Shown: positions 44,964 to 52,511 of the stretch, in pieces | Position numbering within the stretch: position 1 is the stretch's first letter | Layout: each line of letters starts with the position of its first letter | Program-made: the position numbers and the translations under genes | Source: Rhizohabitans arisaemae | GTDB lineage: Bacteria > Actinomycetota > Actinomycetes > Streptosporangiales > Streptosporangiaceae | Assembly (NCBI RefSeq): GCF_025996515.1 | Contig: NZ_BLRH01000060.1 | Coordinates: 1,612,001 to 1,676,000, forward strand | Direction: 5' to 3' | Length of the DNA: 64,000 bases | Notes under the pieces: generated by a model | Databases searched by the model: none | The model's input: only the letters and a program-made list of their open reading frames with translations | Told to the model about the DNA's origin: nothing

Positions 44964-45308
44964 TTAGCGTGCGGCCTCGTGCGCATCGACGAGCTGCTTG
45001 GGCGCGGTCAGGCACCACGCCTCGGTGACCAGCTCGAACAGTTCGTCCGCCTCGATCCCGGAAAGGTGCACCACCACCCAGCCGAACCTGCCTGCGGTGA
45101 ACTGGATCTCAAAGACCTCCGGGCGCTCGGCGACCAGCGCGAGCTGCTCCTCGATCGTCGATTTCAGCCCTACGGTCTCCGTCTTCTCCCACAGGTAGCC
45201 GAAGCCCTTGCCATGCACTCTCAGCGACACCCAGTCGCCTCCGTCGCTCTGTTCGACCTCCGGCAGCTCTTTCAACATCTTCAGGAACTCATCGACGCTC
45301 ACACCCAT
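44964..45308 (-). CDS. MmcQ/YjbR-like family protein
   Basis: The protein has 114 residues from ATG 45308 (MGVSVDEFLKMLKELPEVEQ). Upstream in-frame starts would add up to 32 residues without a ribosome site or conservation. The layout is that of the YjbR family: a start helix, SLRVHGKGFGYLWEKTETVG, LVAERPEVFEIQFTAGRFGW, then VVHLSGIEADELFELVTEAW. These small double-wing proteins often carry DNA-binding-like annotations, but their function is unproven. It diverges from the ECF sigma gene. Confidence 0.75.
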   Translation of the reverse strand: MGVSVDEFLKMLKELPEVEQSDGGDWVSLRVHGKGFGYLWEKTETVGLKSTIEEQLALVAERPEVFEIQFTAGRFGWVVVHLSGIEADELFELVTEAWCLTAPKQLVDAHEAAR

Positions 45309-45439
45309 GGTTTCAGCTATATCAGAGCGCTCCGACACTTTCTCAAGGGGCTGAGCTGGGCCGGAAATCCTGGCGAGGGGTTCGGACATGTACTGACCGA
45401 ACACCCGACACCCCCAGGGAGCCTCAATGAGGATGCCGT

Positions 45440-45991
45440 GTGGATGACCTAGCCCGATCCCATTTCGAGGCTGCGTACCACAGCACCTACGAACAGATCC
45501 TCGGATACGCCATGCGTCGGTGTGCCTCGCCGGAGGACGCCGCCGACATCGTCGCCGAGACCTACTTGATCACTTGGCGCCGGATCGGCGAGATACCGTC
45601 CGGGGACCAGGCCCGGCTCTGGCTGTACGGCGTCGCCCGCCGGGTCATCGCCAACCACCGCCGCGGCGAGCTCCGCCGGCGGACCCGCCACGCCGAACTG
45701 CTGGCCGAGGCGGAGCGGCTGTACGCCGAGATCCCGCCCGAGGCCGATCCCGCCGTACAAGCGGTCGGCGAGGCGTTCGGCCGCCTCAACCCGGACGATC
45801 GGGAACTCCTCTCCCTCGCGGTGTGGGAAGGCCTCGACCCAGGGGAGATCTCCAAGGTTCTCGGCTGCTCGCGCAACGCCGTACGCATCCGCCTGTATCG
45901 GGCACGCAAGCGATTGGCCCGGCTGCTCAAGGAGACCGGGCCCGAACTCGGCGTCGTCCGGACGCCGCTTATGAAGGAGGAGCCGGTATGA
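45440..45991 (+). CDS. ECF-type RNA polymerase sigma factor
   Basis: The protein has 183 residues. Region 2 is at residues 10-75 (YEQILGYAMRRCASPEDAAD, IVAETYLITWRRIGEIP) and region 4 at 110-170 (LNPDDRELLSLAVWEGLDPG, EISKVLGCSRNAVRIRLYRA). The start is GTG at 45440. Its 3' end overlaps the next gene by 4 bp and carries that gene's strong AAGGAGG site, so the two are translationally coupled, as for a sigma factor and its membrane partner. The target regulon is unknown. Confidence 0.9.
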   Translation: MDDLARSHFEAAYHSTYEQILGYAMRRCASPEDAADIVAETYLITWRRIGEIPSGDQARLWLYGVARRVIANHRRGELRRRTRHAELLAEAERLYAEIPPEADPAVQAVGEAFGRLNPDDRELLSLAVWEGLDPGEISKVLGCSRNAVRIRLYRARKRLARLLKETGPELGVVRTPLMKEEPV

Positions 45992-46878
45992 AGCCCGACG
46001 ATCAGCTCATCGCCCGGCTGGCGCGGATTGGGGACGGCGATCTGACAGGTCAGGCGTCCGGCACCGGGGCACGGACGCTGCTGGAGGAGATCGTGTCCAC
46101 GCCGGCGGTCCAGGAGCGGCGCCGGTCGTCACTGGTTGGCTTGACCCTGCGGCGTGCCCTGGTCGGCGCGGTCGCGGTGACGGCACTGGCCGGTGCCTTC
46201 CTTGTCGGGCCCACCCTCTTCAAAGCCACCGGCGAGGTGTACGCGGGACAGTCGGTGATCGTGGACCGAGATGGCGACGACTACCTCTTCTACATCACTG
46301 ACTCCGCACCCAAACCCGAAGACCTCAACAAGGCGTTCGAAAGGCTGGGGTTGAACGCGGTGGTGGACCTCAAGCCGATCTCCCCGCAAAGCCGGGGCTC
46401 ATTCATCGGCCTCGACACCGAAGGCAAAGGCGACCATGTTGCCGCGCAGGGGGCTGATGACTGCCAGGGTCGGGTCCTGACCTGCGTGAGCATGTTCCGC
46501 ATCCCGATGGAGCCGAAGGGGCGCATCCGGCTCAGCCTGGGCCGCGCGGCCAAGCCCGGGGAGAAGTACGCTTTCCCGGCCGATGCGACCTGGCCCGGCG
46601 AGCCGCTGGCCGGGGTGAACCTCAAGAACCAGAGCGTGACCCAAGCCGAGCAGGTGATACGGGGCCATAGTCTCGGCGTGGCCTACGCACTGGTATGGCC
46701 GGTCAAAGCCGAGGGCGGTGAGGGCCACAACCTCGAGGAGAACGTGCATGCCAGCCGGATAGATCCGGGTTGGCGGATACTTGAGGCGACGACCTACAAC
46801 GACGGCGTCATCGTCCTGCACGTACTCCCCAGCCCGCAGACCACGCCCCCGCCGGGCTTCCACAACGACCAGCCCTGA
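45988..46878 (+). CDS. Membrane-anchored partner of ECF sigma (CU044_5270-like)
   Basis: This 296-residue protein has ATG at 45988 with AAGGAGG at a 7-bp spacer. The cytosolic N-terminus of about 50 residues (MKPDDQLIARLARIGDGDLT) is followed by one membrane helix (ALVGAVAVTALAGAFLVGPTLF) and a beta-rich extracellular domain with a probable disulfide pair (DDCQGRVLTCVSMF). This arrangement matches actinobacterial proteins encoded next to ECF sigma factors and presumed to be anti-sigma or sensor proteins. It is the last backbone gene before the tRNA-Pro-derived att remnant. Confidence 0.75.
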   Translation: MKPDDQLIARLARIGDGDLTGQASGTGARTLLEEIVSTPAVQERRRSSLVGLTLRRALVGAVAVTALAGAFLVGPTLFKATGEVYAGQSVIVDRDGDDYLFYITDSAPKPEDLNKAFERLGLNAVVDLKPISPQSRGSFIGLDTEGKGDHVAAQGADDCQGRVLTCVSMFRIPMEPKGRIRLSLGRAAKPGEKYAFPADATWPGEPLAGVNLKNQSVTQAEQVIRGHSLGVAYALVWPVKAEGGEGHNLEENVHASRIDPGWRILEATTYNDGVIVLHVLPSPQTTPPPGFHNDQP

Positions 46879-46908
46879 TCCCCTCGTCCGGCTGACGCAC
46901 AAGTATGA

Positions 46909-46954
46909 CGAAGGCGACCTGACCCGCACTCTCCGCGGATATAGATCGCCTTCG
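46909..46954 (-). terminator. Degenerate copy of the tRNA-Pro terminator
   Basis: CGAAGGCGACC at 46909-46919 pairs with GATCGCCTTCG at 46944-46954 with one mismatch. It is collinear with the perfect hairpin at 51744-51789. Confidence 0.65.
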
Positions 46955-46959
46955 CATTC

Positions 46960-47002
46960 GTCGGGGTGGCGGGATCTGAACTTACGACCTCTTCGTCCCG
47001 AA
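46960..47002 (-). repeat. Degenerate tRNA-Pro 3' fragment (old attachment-site copy)
   Basis: These 43 bp match 51795-51837 at 40 positions and stop matching at the same base (CCCGAA). On the minus strand they read as the anticodon-loop-to-acceptor 3' part of tRNA-Pro. The three changes affect the T-loop/T-stem region, so this copy has decayed. The 5' half of the tRNA is missing. Confidence 0.8.
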
Positions 47003-47303
47003 TGAGGTATGGAGACCTACCCGGCCTGCGCGGATTGGCTAATGCGCAGTTCAGAGTATTGGTCTGCGTTGGTCTAGGCGGTGTCGGATCGGGGCGGCTG
47101 TCTTCTCCGCGGGTTCTCCCGCGCTGGACGGACCATAGGGCTCACGCCCCGGGTCGGCGCGATGAGCTCCCAAACGGAGTCAACGCCGCAGGCCGGCGAG
47201 GTTCCGAAGACCTTGTTCTTGGAAGCCCCTGGGCCGCGAACTTCCAAGAATAAGGGCCGGCCGTGATGTAGGACCAGTTCACTCCGACAGATCGGATTCA
47301 GGA

Positions 47304-48038
47304 TTATAAATCAAACCTGCTCAGGTCTGCGGTTCCCGTATCCGCTTTATAAGACAACAGGTAGTGCTTACCGTACAGTTCGAACGGAGTGAGCGTTGTC
47401 CACCCCGTTGTCCAGTTCTCCCGCCACACACTGGTGTACGAGCCGTCCTTGTTGAATTTGTCAAGAGCCGCTTCGCCCGACCCGTTCTTGTACGACAGCA
47501 GGTAATACTCACCGTAGGCCTTGAACGGGACGAGCGTTGTCCACCCCGTCGTCCAGCTGTGCTGCCACACACTGGTGTACGAGCCGTCTTTGTTGAATTT
47601 GTCAAGAGTTGCGTTTCCGGACCCGTTCTTGTACGACAGCAGGTAATACTCGCCGTACAACTCGAACGGGGTGAGTGTTGTCCACCCTGTTGTCCAGTTG
47701 TGCTGCCACACGCTGTTGTACGAGCCGTCGTTGTGGAACTTACTTAGGTCTGCGTTTCCGGACCCGTTCTTGTACGACAGCAGGTAATACTCGCCGTACA
47801 ACTCGAACGGGGTGAGTGTTGTCCACCCTGTTGTCCAGTTGTGCTGCCACACGCTGTTGTACGAGCCGTCGTTGTGGAACTTACTTAGGTCTGCGTTTCC
47901 GGACCCGTTCTTGTACGACAGCAGGTAATACTCGCCGTACAACTCGAACGGGGTGAGCGTTGTCCACCCCGTTGTCCACTGTTCTCTCCATACTCGAGTT
48001 AAGCGCACAATCGGAGTTTTGCTTGGGATCGGACACAT
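47304..48038 (-). CDS. Repeat protein: five 47-residue tryptophan-rich repeats
   Basis: The protein has 244 residues. After about 19 N-terminal residues it consists of five tandem units of 47 residues with the pattern WTTGWTTLTPFELYGEYYLL-SYKNGSGxAxLxKF-xxDGSYxSVW; the fifth is truncated. The DNA units are 141 bp, and units 1 and 2 are virtually identical. The W-GW-L-PF-YLLSYK pattern suggests beta-propeller or tachylectin-like blades that bind a ligand. No signal peptide or ribosome site is visible, so the present ATG at 48038 may be a truncated start. It contains a TTA codon (48000-48002) and lower GC than its neighbours, which suggests transfer. Confidence 0.7.
   Translation of the reverse strand: MCPIPSKTPIVRLTRVWREQWTTGWTTLTPFELYGEYYLLSYKNGSGNADLSKFHNDGSYNSVWQHNWTTGWTTLTPFELYGEYYLLSYKNGSGNADLSKFHNDGSYNSVWQHNWTTGWTTLTPFELYGEYYLLSYKNGSGNATLDKFNKDGSYTSVWQHSWTTGWTTLVPFKAYGEYYLLSYKNGSGEAALDKFNKDGSYTSVWRENWTTGWTTLTPFELYGKHYLLSYKADTGTADLSRFDL
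47340..47990 (-). repeat. Tandem 141-bp coding repeats
   Basis: About 4.6 direct repeats of 141 bp form the gene at 47304-48038. The two right-hand units (from about 47,695 to 47,975) are almost base-identical, indicating recent duplication by slippage or unequal crossing-over. Confidence 0.8.
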
Positions 48039-48278
48039 GTCAACCGGCGTCGATGATCGGAATGATCCGCCTCACCGGGACCGAGTGGATCTGATCTGTA
48101 CGATTCCCGGGTAAGTGAATTGCCGATACCGCTGATTTTTAGAAGGCAGGCCGGCGTTGACAGCATTGAGTGACTGTGGCGTTCGCTACCTGGCTGGACC
48201 GGTGTCCACGACAACGGGCGTGCGGACTCACGCGGTCGAACCTGTGGCGTCGCGAGCGAGTCGCGGCACGGTCTTCGG

Positions 48279-48737
48279 CTACAGAGGCTGAGCCGCTTCG
48301 TTGACTTTGCGGACCCGGATGTCGTGTGCCTGGATATGTGTGCCGTCTGGGGTGGTGTAGCGGAGCCTGGGGACCGGTTGGTCGGTTGCCACGTCCACCA
48401 GGACCGAGTGCTGTTCCCCGGGCGTGAAGGTGTGATCCTGCCCCCATTGGCGCAGGCTGACGATGAGGTCGAAAAGGTCCTTGCCCTTGTCGGTCAGGAC
48501 GTAGTCCTGGTAGCTGCCGCCGCCGGATGCGGGCTCGACACGCAGGACACCGACGTCGACCAGGTGACGCAGTCGTGTGGCGAGGATGTTTTTGGCGATG
48601 CCGAGACTGCGTTGGAACTGGCTGAAGCGTCGGACGCCGTCGAAGGCATCCCGGATGATCAGCAGGGACCACCGGTCGCCCACGATGTCGACGGTGCGAG
48701 CAACCGGACACGTTGAGTCGGTTGGCCGTGCGTTCAT
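48279..48737 (-). CDS. HxlR-family transcriptional regulator
   Basis: This 152-residue protein has the HxlR domain: TCPVARTVDIVGDRWSLLII with the conserved N-terminal cysteine, then RRFSQFQRSLGIAKNILATR, LRHLVDVGVLRVEPAS and YVLTDKGKDLFDLI. A C-terminal extension of about 45 residues follows. ATG at 48737 is preceded by AGGGAGG. It diverges from an MFS gene; the 144-bp shared region carries an inverted repeat (48790-48812), so it probably represses that gene, often in response to electrophiles or aromatic compounds sensed through the cysteine. Confidence 0.92.
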   Translation of the reverse strand: MNARPTDSTCPVARTVDIVGDRWSLLIIRDAFDGVRRFSQFQRSLGIAKNILATRLRHLVDVGVLRVEPASGGGSYQDYVLTDKGKDLFDLIVSLRQWGQDHTFTPGEQHSVLVDVATDQPVPRLRYTTPDGTHIQAHDIRVRKVNEAAQPL

Positions 48738-48789
48738 GACGACCTCCCTTCAGTGATGCGCCGCAGCACATCAACTGGTTGCAAAATAA

Positions 48790-48812
48790 AACCACCCTCA
48801 GCTATGGTGGTT
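48790..48812. promoter_or_regulatory. Probable HxlR operator
   Basis: AACCACC at 48790-48796 and GGTGGTT at 48806-48812 form a perfect 7-bp inverted repeat with a 9-base centre in the AT-rich region between the divergent hxlR-like and MFS genes. Confidence 0.6.
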
Positions 48813-48881
48813 GCATTCTACTACCACTTGGCTCGGGCTCGCAGTGCGACCCCAGATCGAATCATGGGGAGGGGGTGGGTC

Positions 48882-50174
48882 ATGGGCTGGCTGGGCGCCG
48901 ACCGCGGCCGTACGGCGATAGGGACTGCGGATACGGGAGCCACGCGTATCGGCACCGGACTCACCGTGCTACTGGCGGTGGCGTGCGCTGTGTCGGTGGC
49001 CAACGTGTACTACGCGCAGCCGCTGCTCGGTCGAATGGGCGTCGATCTGAACCTGCGCGCCGAGCACCTGGGGCTGGTGACCACGGTGACCCAGCTCGGC
49101 TACCTGATCGGGCTGGTCGCGATCGTACCGATCGGGGATCTGGTCGATCGCCGGCTTCTGATCGTCGCGCAGGCCCTGGTGGCCGCCGCCGCACTGGTGG
49201 CGGTCGGACTGTCCGGCGACACGGCCGTCTTCTTCGTCGCCATCGCGGTCATGGGCCTGGTCTCGGCGGTCGTGCAGGTCATCGTCGCGTATGCCGCGGT
49301 GTTGAGCGACCCGGGCCGGCGCGGTCGCGTGGTCGGCGTGGTGACCGGCGGCGTCGTCATCGGAATCCTGCTGGCCCGCACAGTGTCCGGGCTGATCGCC
49401 GACCTGTGGGGATGGCGATGGGTCTACTTCGTCTCGGCTGTGCTGATGCTCACGTTGGCCGTGACCCTGGGTCGGCTGCTACCGCCGGACCGCATCCCCA
49501 AGGTGCGGGCCTCCTATGCCCGGCTGATCTCCTCCGTGGTCATCCTGACGGCGCGGGATCGAGTGTTCCGGGTGCGCAGCCTGATCGGACTGCTGATGTT
49601 CGGCGGGTTCGGGGCGGTCTGGGGGTCGATGGCGCTGCCCCTCGCAGCCGCCCCGTGGCACCTGTCAAGCGGCTGGATCGGCCTGTTCGGCGCCATCGGC
49701 GCGGTCGGCGTGGTCGGCGCCGCCCGGGCCGGACGACTGGCCGACCGCGGCCTGGCCCAGTGGGTCACCGGCACCGCGTTGGTCCTGTTCAGCCTGTCGT
49801 GGGCGGCAATCGGGGCGGCTCCGTACTCCCTGATCCTGCTCGCCGTCGGCATCGTCGTGCTCGACCTGGCCGGGCAGGCCCTGCACGTCACCAACCAGCA
49901 TTTGATCGTCCAGACCGATCCCGCCGCCGCCGGCCAGATGATCGGTGGCTACATGGCCTACTACTCGATCGGTACCGGTGGCGGCGCGATCGCCGCGACC
50001 AGCCTCTACGGCCTCGCCGGCTGGAATGCCGTCAGCGCCTTCGGGGCAGGCCTCTCAATGCTCGCCCTGCTCATATGGGCCATCGACCGACTGGCACGAC
50101 GTCGTTCTCCGGACCCGGCGTCGAACCACCCGCCGCGTACGAGTCCACCGGCGGAGCGACAAGCGATCCCATGA
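48882..50174 (+). CDS. MFS exporter
   Basis: This 430-residue transporter has twelve predicted helices. ATG at 48882 follows AGGGGGTG at a short spacer; an upstream ATG at 48864 is less well placed. Visible blocks are the first helix with VANVYYAQPLLGRMGVDLNL, the motif A loop VPIGDLVDRRLLIVAQ and the second-half loop AGRLADRGLAQWVTG. The N-terminus resembles YnfM/CynX-like drug or metabolite exporters. It is controlled presumably by the divergent HxlR protein and followed 78 bp later by an alpha/beta hydrolase gene on the same strand. Confidence 0.88.
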   Translation: MGWLGADRGRTAIGTADTGATRIGTGLTVLLAVACAVSVANVYYAQPLLGRMGVDLNLRAEHLGLVTTVTQLGYLIGLVAIVPIGDLVDRRLLIVAQALVAAAALVAVGLSGDTAVFFVAIAVMGLVSAVVQVIVAYAAVLSDPGRRGRVVGVVTGGVVIGILLARTVSGLIADLWGWRWVYFVSAVLMLTLAVTLGRLLPPDRIPKVRASYARLISSVVILTARDRVFRVRSLIGLLMFGGFGAVWGSMALPLAAAPWHLSSGWIGLFGAIGAVGVVGAARAGRLADRGLAQWVTGTALVLFSLSWAAIGAAPYSLILLAVGIVVLDLAGQALHVTNQHLIVQTDPAAAGQMIGGYMAYYSIGTGGGAIAATSLYGLAGWNAVSAFGAGLSMLALLIWAIDRLARRRSPDPASNHPPRTSPPAERQAIP

Positions 50175-50252
50175 CACCCGCCCATGCGGATGGCGGGTCC
50201 GTCCGGTTCATGATCAACCGGCATCTCGCCATCGGCCGGAAAAGGAGTATCC

Positions 50253-51113
50253 ATGACCACGCACCACCGCAAGACCACCATCGACGGCCTGGAGATCTTT
50301 TACCGGGAGGCCGGGGATCCCGGAAATCCGACGTTCCTCCTCCTGCACGGCTTCCCCGCTTCGTCGTTCATGTTCCGCCGGCTCATCTACCTGCTCGCCG
50401 GCCGGTTCCATGTGATCGCCCCTGACTACCCCGGATTCGGGCACAGCGCCGCCCCGCCTCCATCGCGGTTCGACTACACCTTCGACCGTCTCACCGACAT
50501 CGTGGAACACCTCACCGAACACCTTGGATTGACCCGGTATGGGCTGTACATGCAGGACTTCGGTGGTCCCGTCGGCTTCCGACTGGCCACCCGCCACCCC
50601 GATCGCGTCGCGTTCCTGGTCATCCAGAACGCCAACGCCTACGAACAGGGGCTGCCCGACGGCTTCTGGGCGCCCCTGCGCGCCTTTTGGGCCGACCCCA
50701 GCACCACCAACCGCGAAGCCATCCGCTCCGCGGGGATCTCCGACGCGGCGCTGGAGTGGAACTACACCCACGGAGTCAACGACCCGTCCCGCATCGACCC
50801 GGACAACTGGGTGCTGCAAAGCGCGTTGCTGAATCGTCCGGGCAACAAGGACGCCATGCTCGACCTGCTCTACGACTACCGCACCAACCCCGGCCTCTAT
50901 CCGCGCTGGCACGAGTACTTCCGCACCCACCAGCCACCGGCCTTGATCACCTGGGGCGCCAACGACGAGATCTTCCCCGAAGCGGGGGCGCACCCCTACC
51001 GCGACGACCTTCCTCACGCCGAGATCGTCATCCTGGACACCGGCCACTTCGCGCTCGAAGACCACGCCGAGATCATCGCGAAACACATCACACGCTTCAC
51101 CGCGCAACTGTGA
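50253..51113 (+). CDS. Alpha/beta hydrolase with Asp nucleophile (haloalkane-dehalogenase-like)
   Basis: The protein has 286 residues. The oxyanion strand LLLHGFPASSFMFRRL and the nucleophile elbow YMQDFGGPVGFRLA put an aspartate, not serine, in the nucleophile position, as in haloalkane dehalogenases and epoxide hydrolases. The acid lies in WGANDEIFPEAG and the base in DTGHFALEDHAE. The tryptophan that follows the Asp in true haloalkane dehalogenases is Phe here, so the halide site is altered and the substrate is uncertain. It is the last gene of the HxlR/MFS/hydrolase cassette, which suggests detoxification or stress response to an organic compound. Confidence 0.85.
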   Translation: MTTHHRKTTIDGLEIFYREAGDPGNPTFLLLHGFPASSFMFRRLIYLLAGRFHVIAPDYPGFGHSAAPPPSRFDYTFDRLTDIVEHLTEHLGLTRYGLYMQDFGGPVGFRLATRHPDRVAFLVIQNANAYEQGLPDGFWAPLRAFWADPSTTNREAIRSAGISDAALEWNYTHGVNDPSRIDPDNWVLQSALLNRPGNKDAMLDLLYDYRTNPGLYPRWHEYFRTHQPPALITWGANDEIFPEAGAHPYRDDLPHAEIVILDTGHFALEDHAEIIAKHITRFTAQL

Positions 51114-51326
51114 GCGACAACCTGCGGGCGCCGGAAACGCTGTAACCGGCTTCAAGCCGCGATATCACCCGGCCCACCCGGCCAGTGGTGACCTCCCAAA
51201 GCAGCCGGACGTTGCCGGTCCAGGCCGTCGAACGGGGCGCATGACTTCGGCCGCAGCGCCGCGGCGCAGACATCTTTCGTTGGACGGGCATCCAATGGGT
51301 CGAACCGAGATGTCTGGTCGGATGCC

Positions 51327-51778
51327 GGCTCCCGCGAGGCGCAGCCAAGCGCCCCGGCCAAGCAGATCCTGGTCCGGTCGGGGGTTGTCGTGGGTCCCGT
51401 GAGGCGCAGCCAAGCGCCCGATGACGTCAAGCAGACCCTGGCCCGGACGGGGTGGATGGGGGTGCGGGTGGCGAAGCCCCCGCTCCGCGAGGCGGAGCCG
51501 AGCAAAAACAACGAAGGCGACCAGGCCCACGCCTTCCATGGACACCGGTTCGTGTGATGGCTCCCGCGAGGCGCAGCCAAGCGCCCCGGCCAAGCGGATC
51601 CTGGTCCGGTCGGGGGTTGTCGTGGGTCCCGTGAGGCGCAGCCAAGCGCCCGATGACGTCAAGCAGACCCTGGCCCGGACGGGGTGGATGGGGGTGCGGG
51701 TGGCGAAGCCCCCGCTCCGCGAGGCGGAGCCGAGCAAAAACAACGAAGGCGACCAGGCCCACGCTCTCCGTGGACACA
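51327..51778. repeat. Two approximately 220-bp direct repeats (232-bp period)
   Basis: 51327-51546 is repeated almost exactly at 51559-51778. Each copy contains two shorter repeats of GAGGCGCAGCCAAGCGCCC (51336, 51402, 51568, 51634) and ends in the left arm of the tRNA terminator; only the second copy keeps the right arm and the tRNA fragment. Confidence 0.85.
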
Positions 51779-51789
51779 GGTCGCCTTCG
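51744..51789 (-). terminator. tRNA-Pro transcription terminator copy
   Basis: CGAAGGCGACC at 51744-51754 pairs perfectly with 51779-51789. It lies just beyond the tRNA 3' end on the minus strand, where a tRNA terminator is expected. Confidence 0.75.
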
Positions 51790-51794
51790 CGTTC

Positions 51795-51837
51795 GTCGGG
51801 GTGGCGGGATTTGAACCCACGACCTCTTCGTCCCGAA
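51795..51837 (-). repeat. tRNA-Pro 3' fragment: left attachment site of the AICE
   Basis: On the minus strand this reads TTCGGGACGAAG (anticodon loop with CGG and the 3' anticodon-stem side), the variable loop, a T-arm with TTCAAAT and the acceptor strand CACCCCG plus discriminator A. The 5' half is absent and unrelated sequence begins exactly at 51838. Actinomycete elements recombine into tRNA 3' ends; the element side must therefore be to the right, consistent with an integrase gene near the other end. No functional tRNA is encoded here. Confidence 0.85.
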
Positions 51838-52012
51838 GCAATCCAACCGTGATCACAACCAGCCGGTCTATGCCTGATGACCTCACCGAACAGCCCACCG
51901 AAGTCCGTAGGCGTCCACTGACGTCCATGGCGGTTGTAACGCAGCTGGTCACTCACCCCCCGCTCCCTACACCTCAGTGATCAGCCGAGATGACGCTCCG
52001 AGAGCGCCTCAC

Positions 52013-52242
52013 GTTGCTATCCCTCAGAGGGTTGATGAGGCCCGTACATGACCAGCTGGGAGAATGGGCACACCCATCCGTTGCTATCCCTCAGAGGGTT
52101 GATGAGGCCCGCGATACAGAACGTCGTCCAGTTTAAGGCGTGGCTGTTGCTATCCCTCAGAGGGTTGATGAGGCCCTGGACTCCCCCGATCGGGTGCTCG
52201 GCGCGTTCTGGGTTGCTATCCCTCAGAGGGTTGATGAGGCCC
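52013..52242 (-). CRISPR. Short CRISPR array: four 31-bp repeats, three spacers
   Basis: Four identical 31-bp repeats begin at 52013, 52080, 52146 and 52212. They start GTTGCTATCC and end GATGAGGCCC on the plus strand, with an inner palindrome CCCTCAGAGGG. Spacers are 36, 35 and 35 bp (52044-52079, 52111-52145, 52177-52211) and unrelated to each other. On the minus strand the repeat ends GATAGCAAC, like the 3' tag of many type I/III repeats, so minus-strand transcription with a leader to the right (52243-52511) is likely. No cas gene is in this window. Confidence 0.85.
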
Positions 52243-52511
52243 CCATGATTATGTCGCAGGTCAATGGCTCGTTCCGTAACAGGATCCGGCGTGGGATTGC
52301 AGTGAACCTCCGGTAGCGCATAGACCCCGGGAGGTCCGCTGCAAACTCGGCTCCATGATGGCACGAACCCGCTGCGCCGGCATCGGCAGAGACGCATCGG
52401 ACAGCGCCGCGTGCGACGCGTAACGCTCATTTCAGCTGCTGCGGTAAGGGACTGGTGAGGATGTCTCGTGAATCGTGGCGCGGACAGACCCGGTGAGGGA
52501 AACTCGCTGTC

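Larger units (their letters stand above)
46879..47303. other. 425-bp intergenic region with old att remnant
   Basis: It carries a degenerate tRNA-Pro 3' end and terminator (46909-47002). The rest (47003-47303) shows no gene; it is the left end of an accretion island. Confidence 0.6.
46960..51794. mobile_element. Accretion island between two tRNA-Pro 3' copies
   Basis: The segment is bounded by same-orientation copies of the tRNA-Pro 3' end. It contains a repeat-protein gene of lower GC, an HxlR/MFS/hydrolase cassette and tandem noncoding repeats. No integrase remains. It is best read as the remnant of an earlier element that used the same attachment site; cargo exchanged by recombination is an alternative. 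Confidence 0.6.
51114..52012. other. 899-bp noncoding region with tandem repeats and att site
   Basis: No gene is credible here; frames spanning it change with the repeats. It contains two 220-bp direct repeats (51327-51546, 51559-51778), the tRNA-Pro terminator hairpin, the tRNA-Pro 3' fragment and the first 175 bp of the AICE up to the CRISPR repeats. Confidence 0.7.

Noticed and set aside
44685-44967. Short frames on both strands in the gap before the YjbR-like gene
   Set aside because: No recognisable product, no good ribosome site and full overlap with each other; listed only as part of the intergenic region.
51795-51837. Functional tRNA gene
   Set aside because: Only the 3' part (anticodon loop to acceptor) is present; no 5' acceptor or D-arm follows at 51838 onward.
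51165-51956. Several overlapping frames of 140-260 codons in the tandem-repeat block
   Set aside because: The same peptide appears twice because of the 232-bp duplication, frames run across the tRNA fragment and terminator, and no domain or ribosome site is seen.
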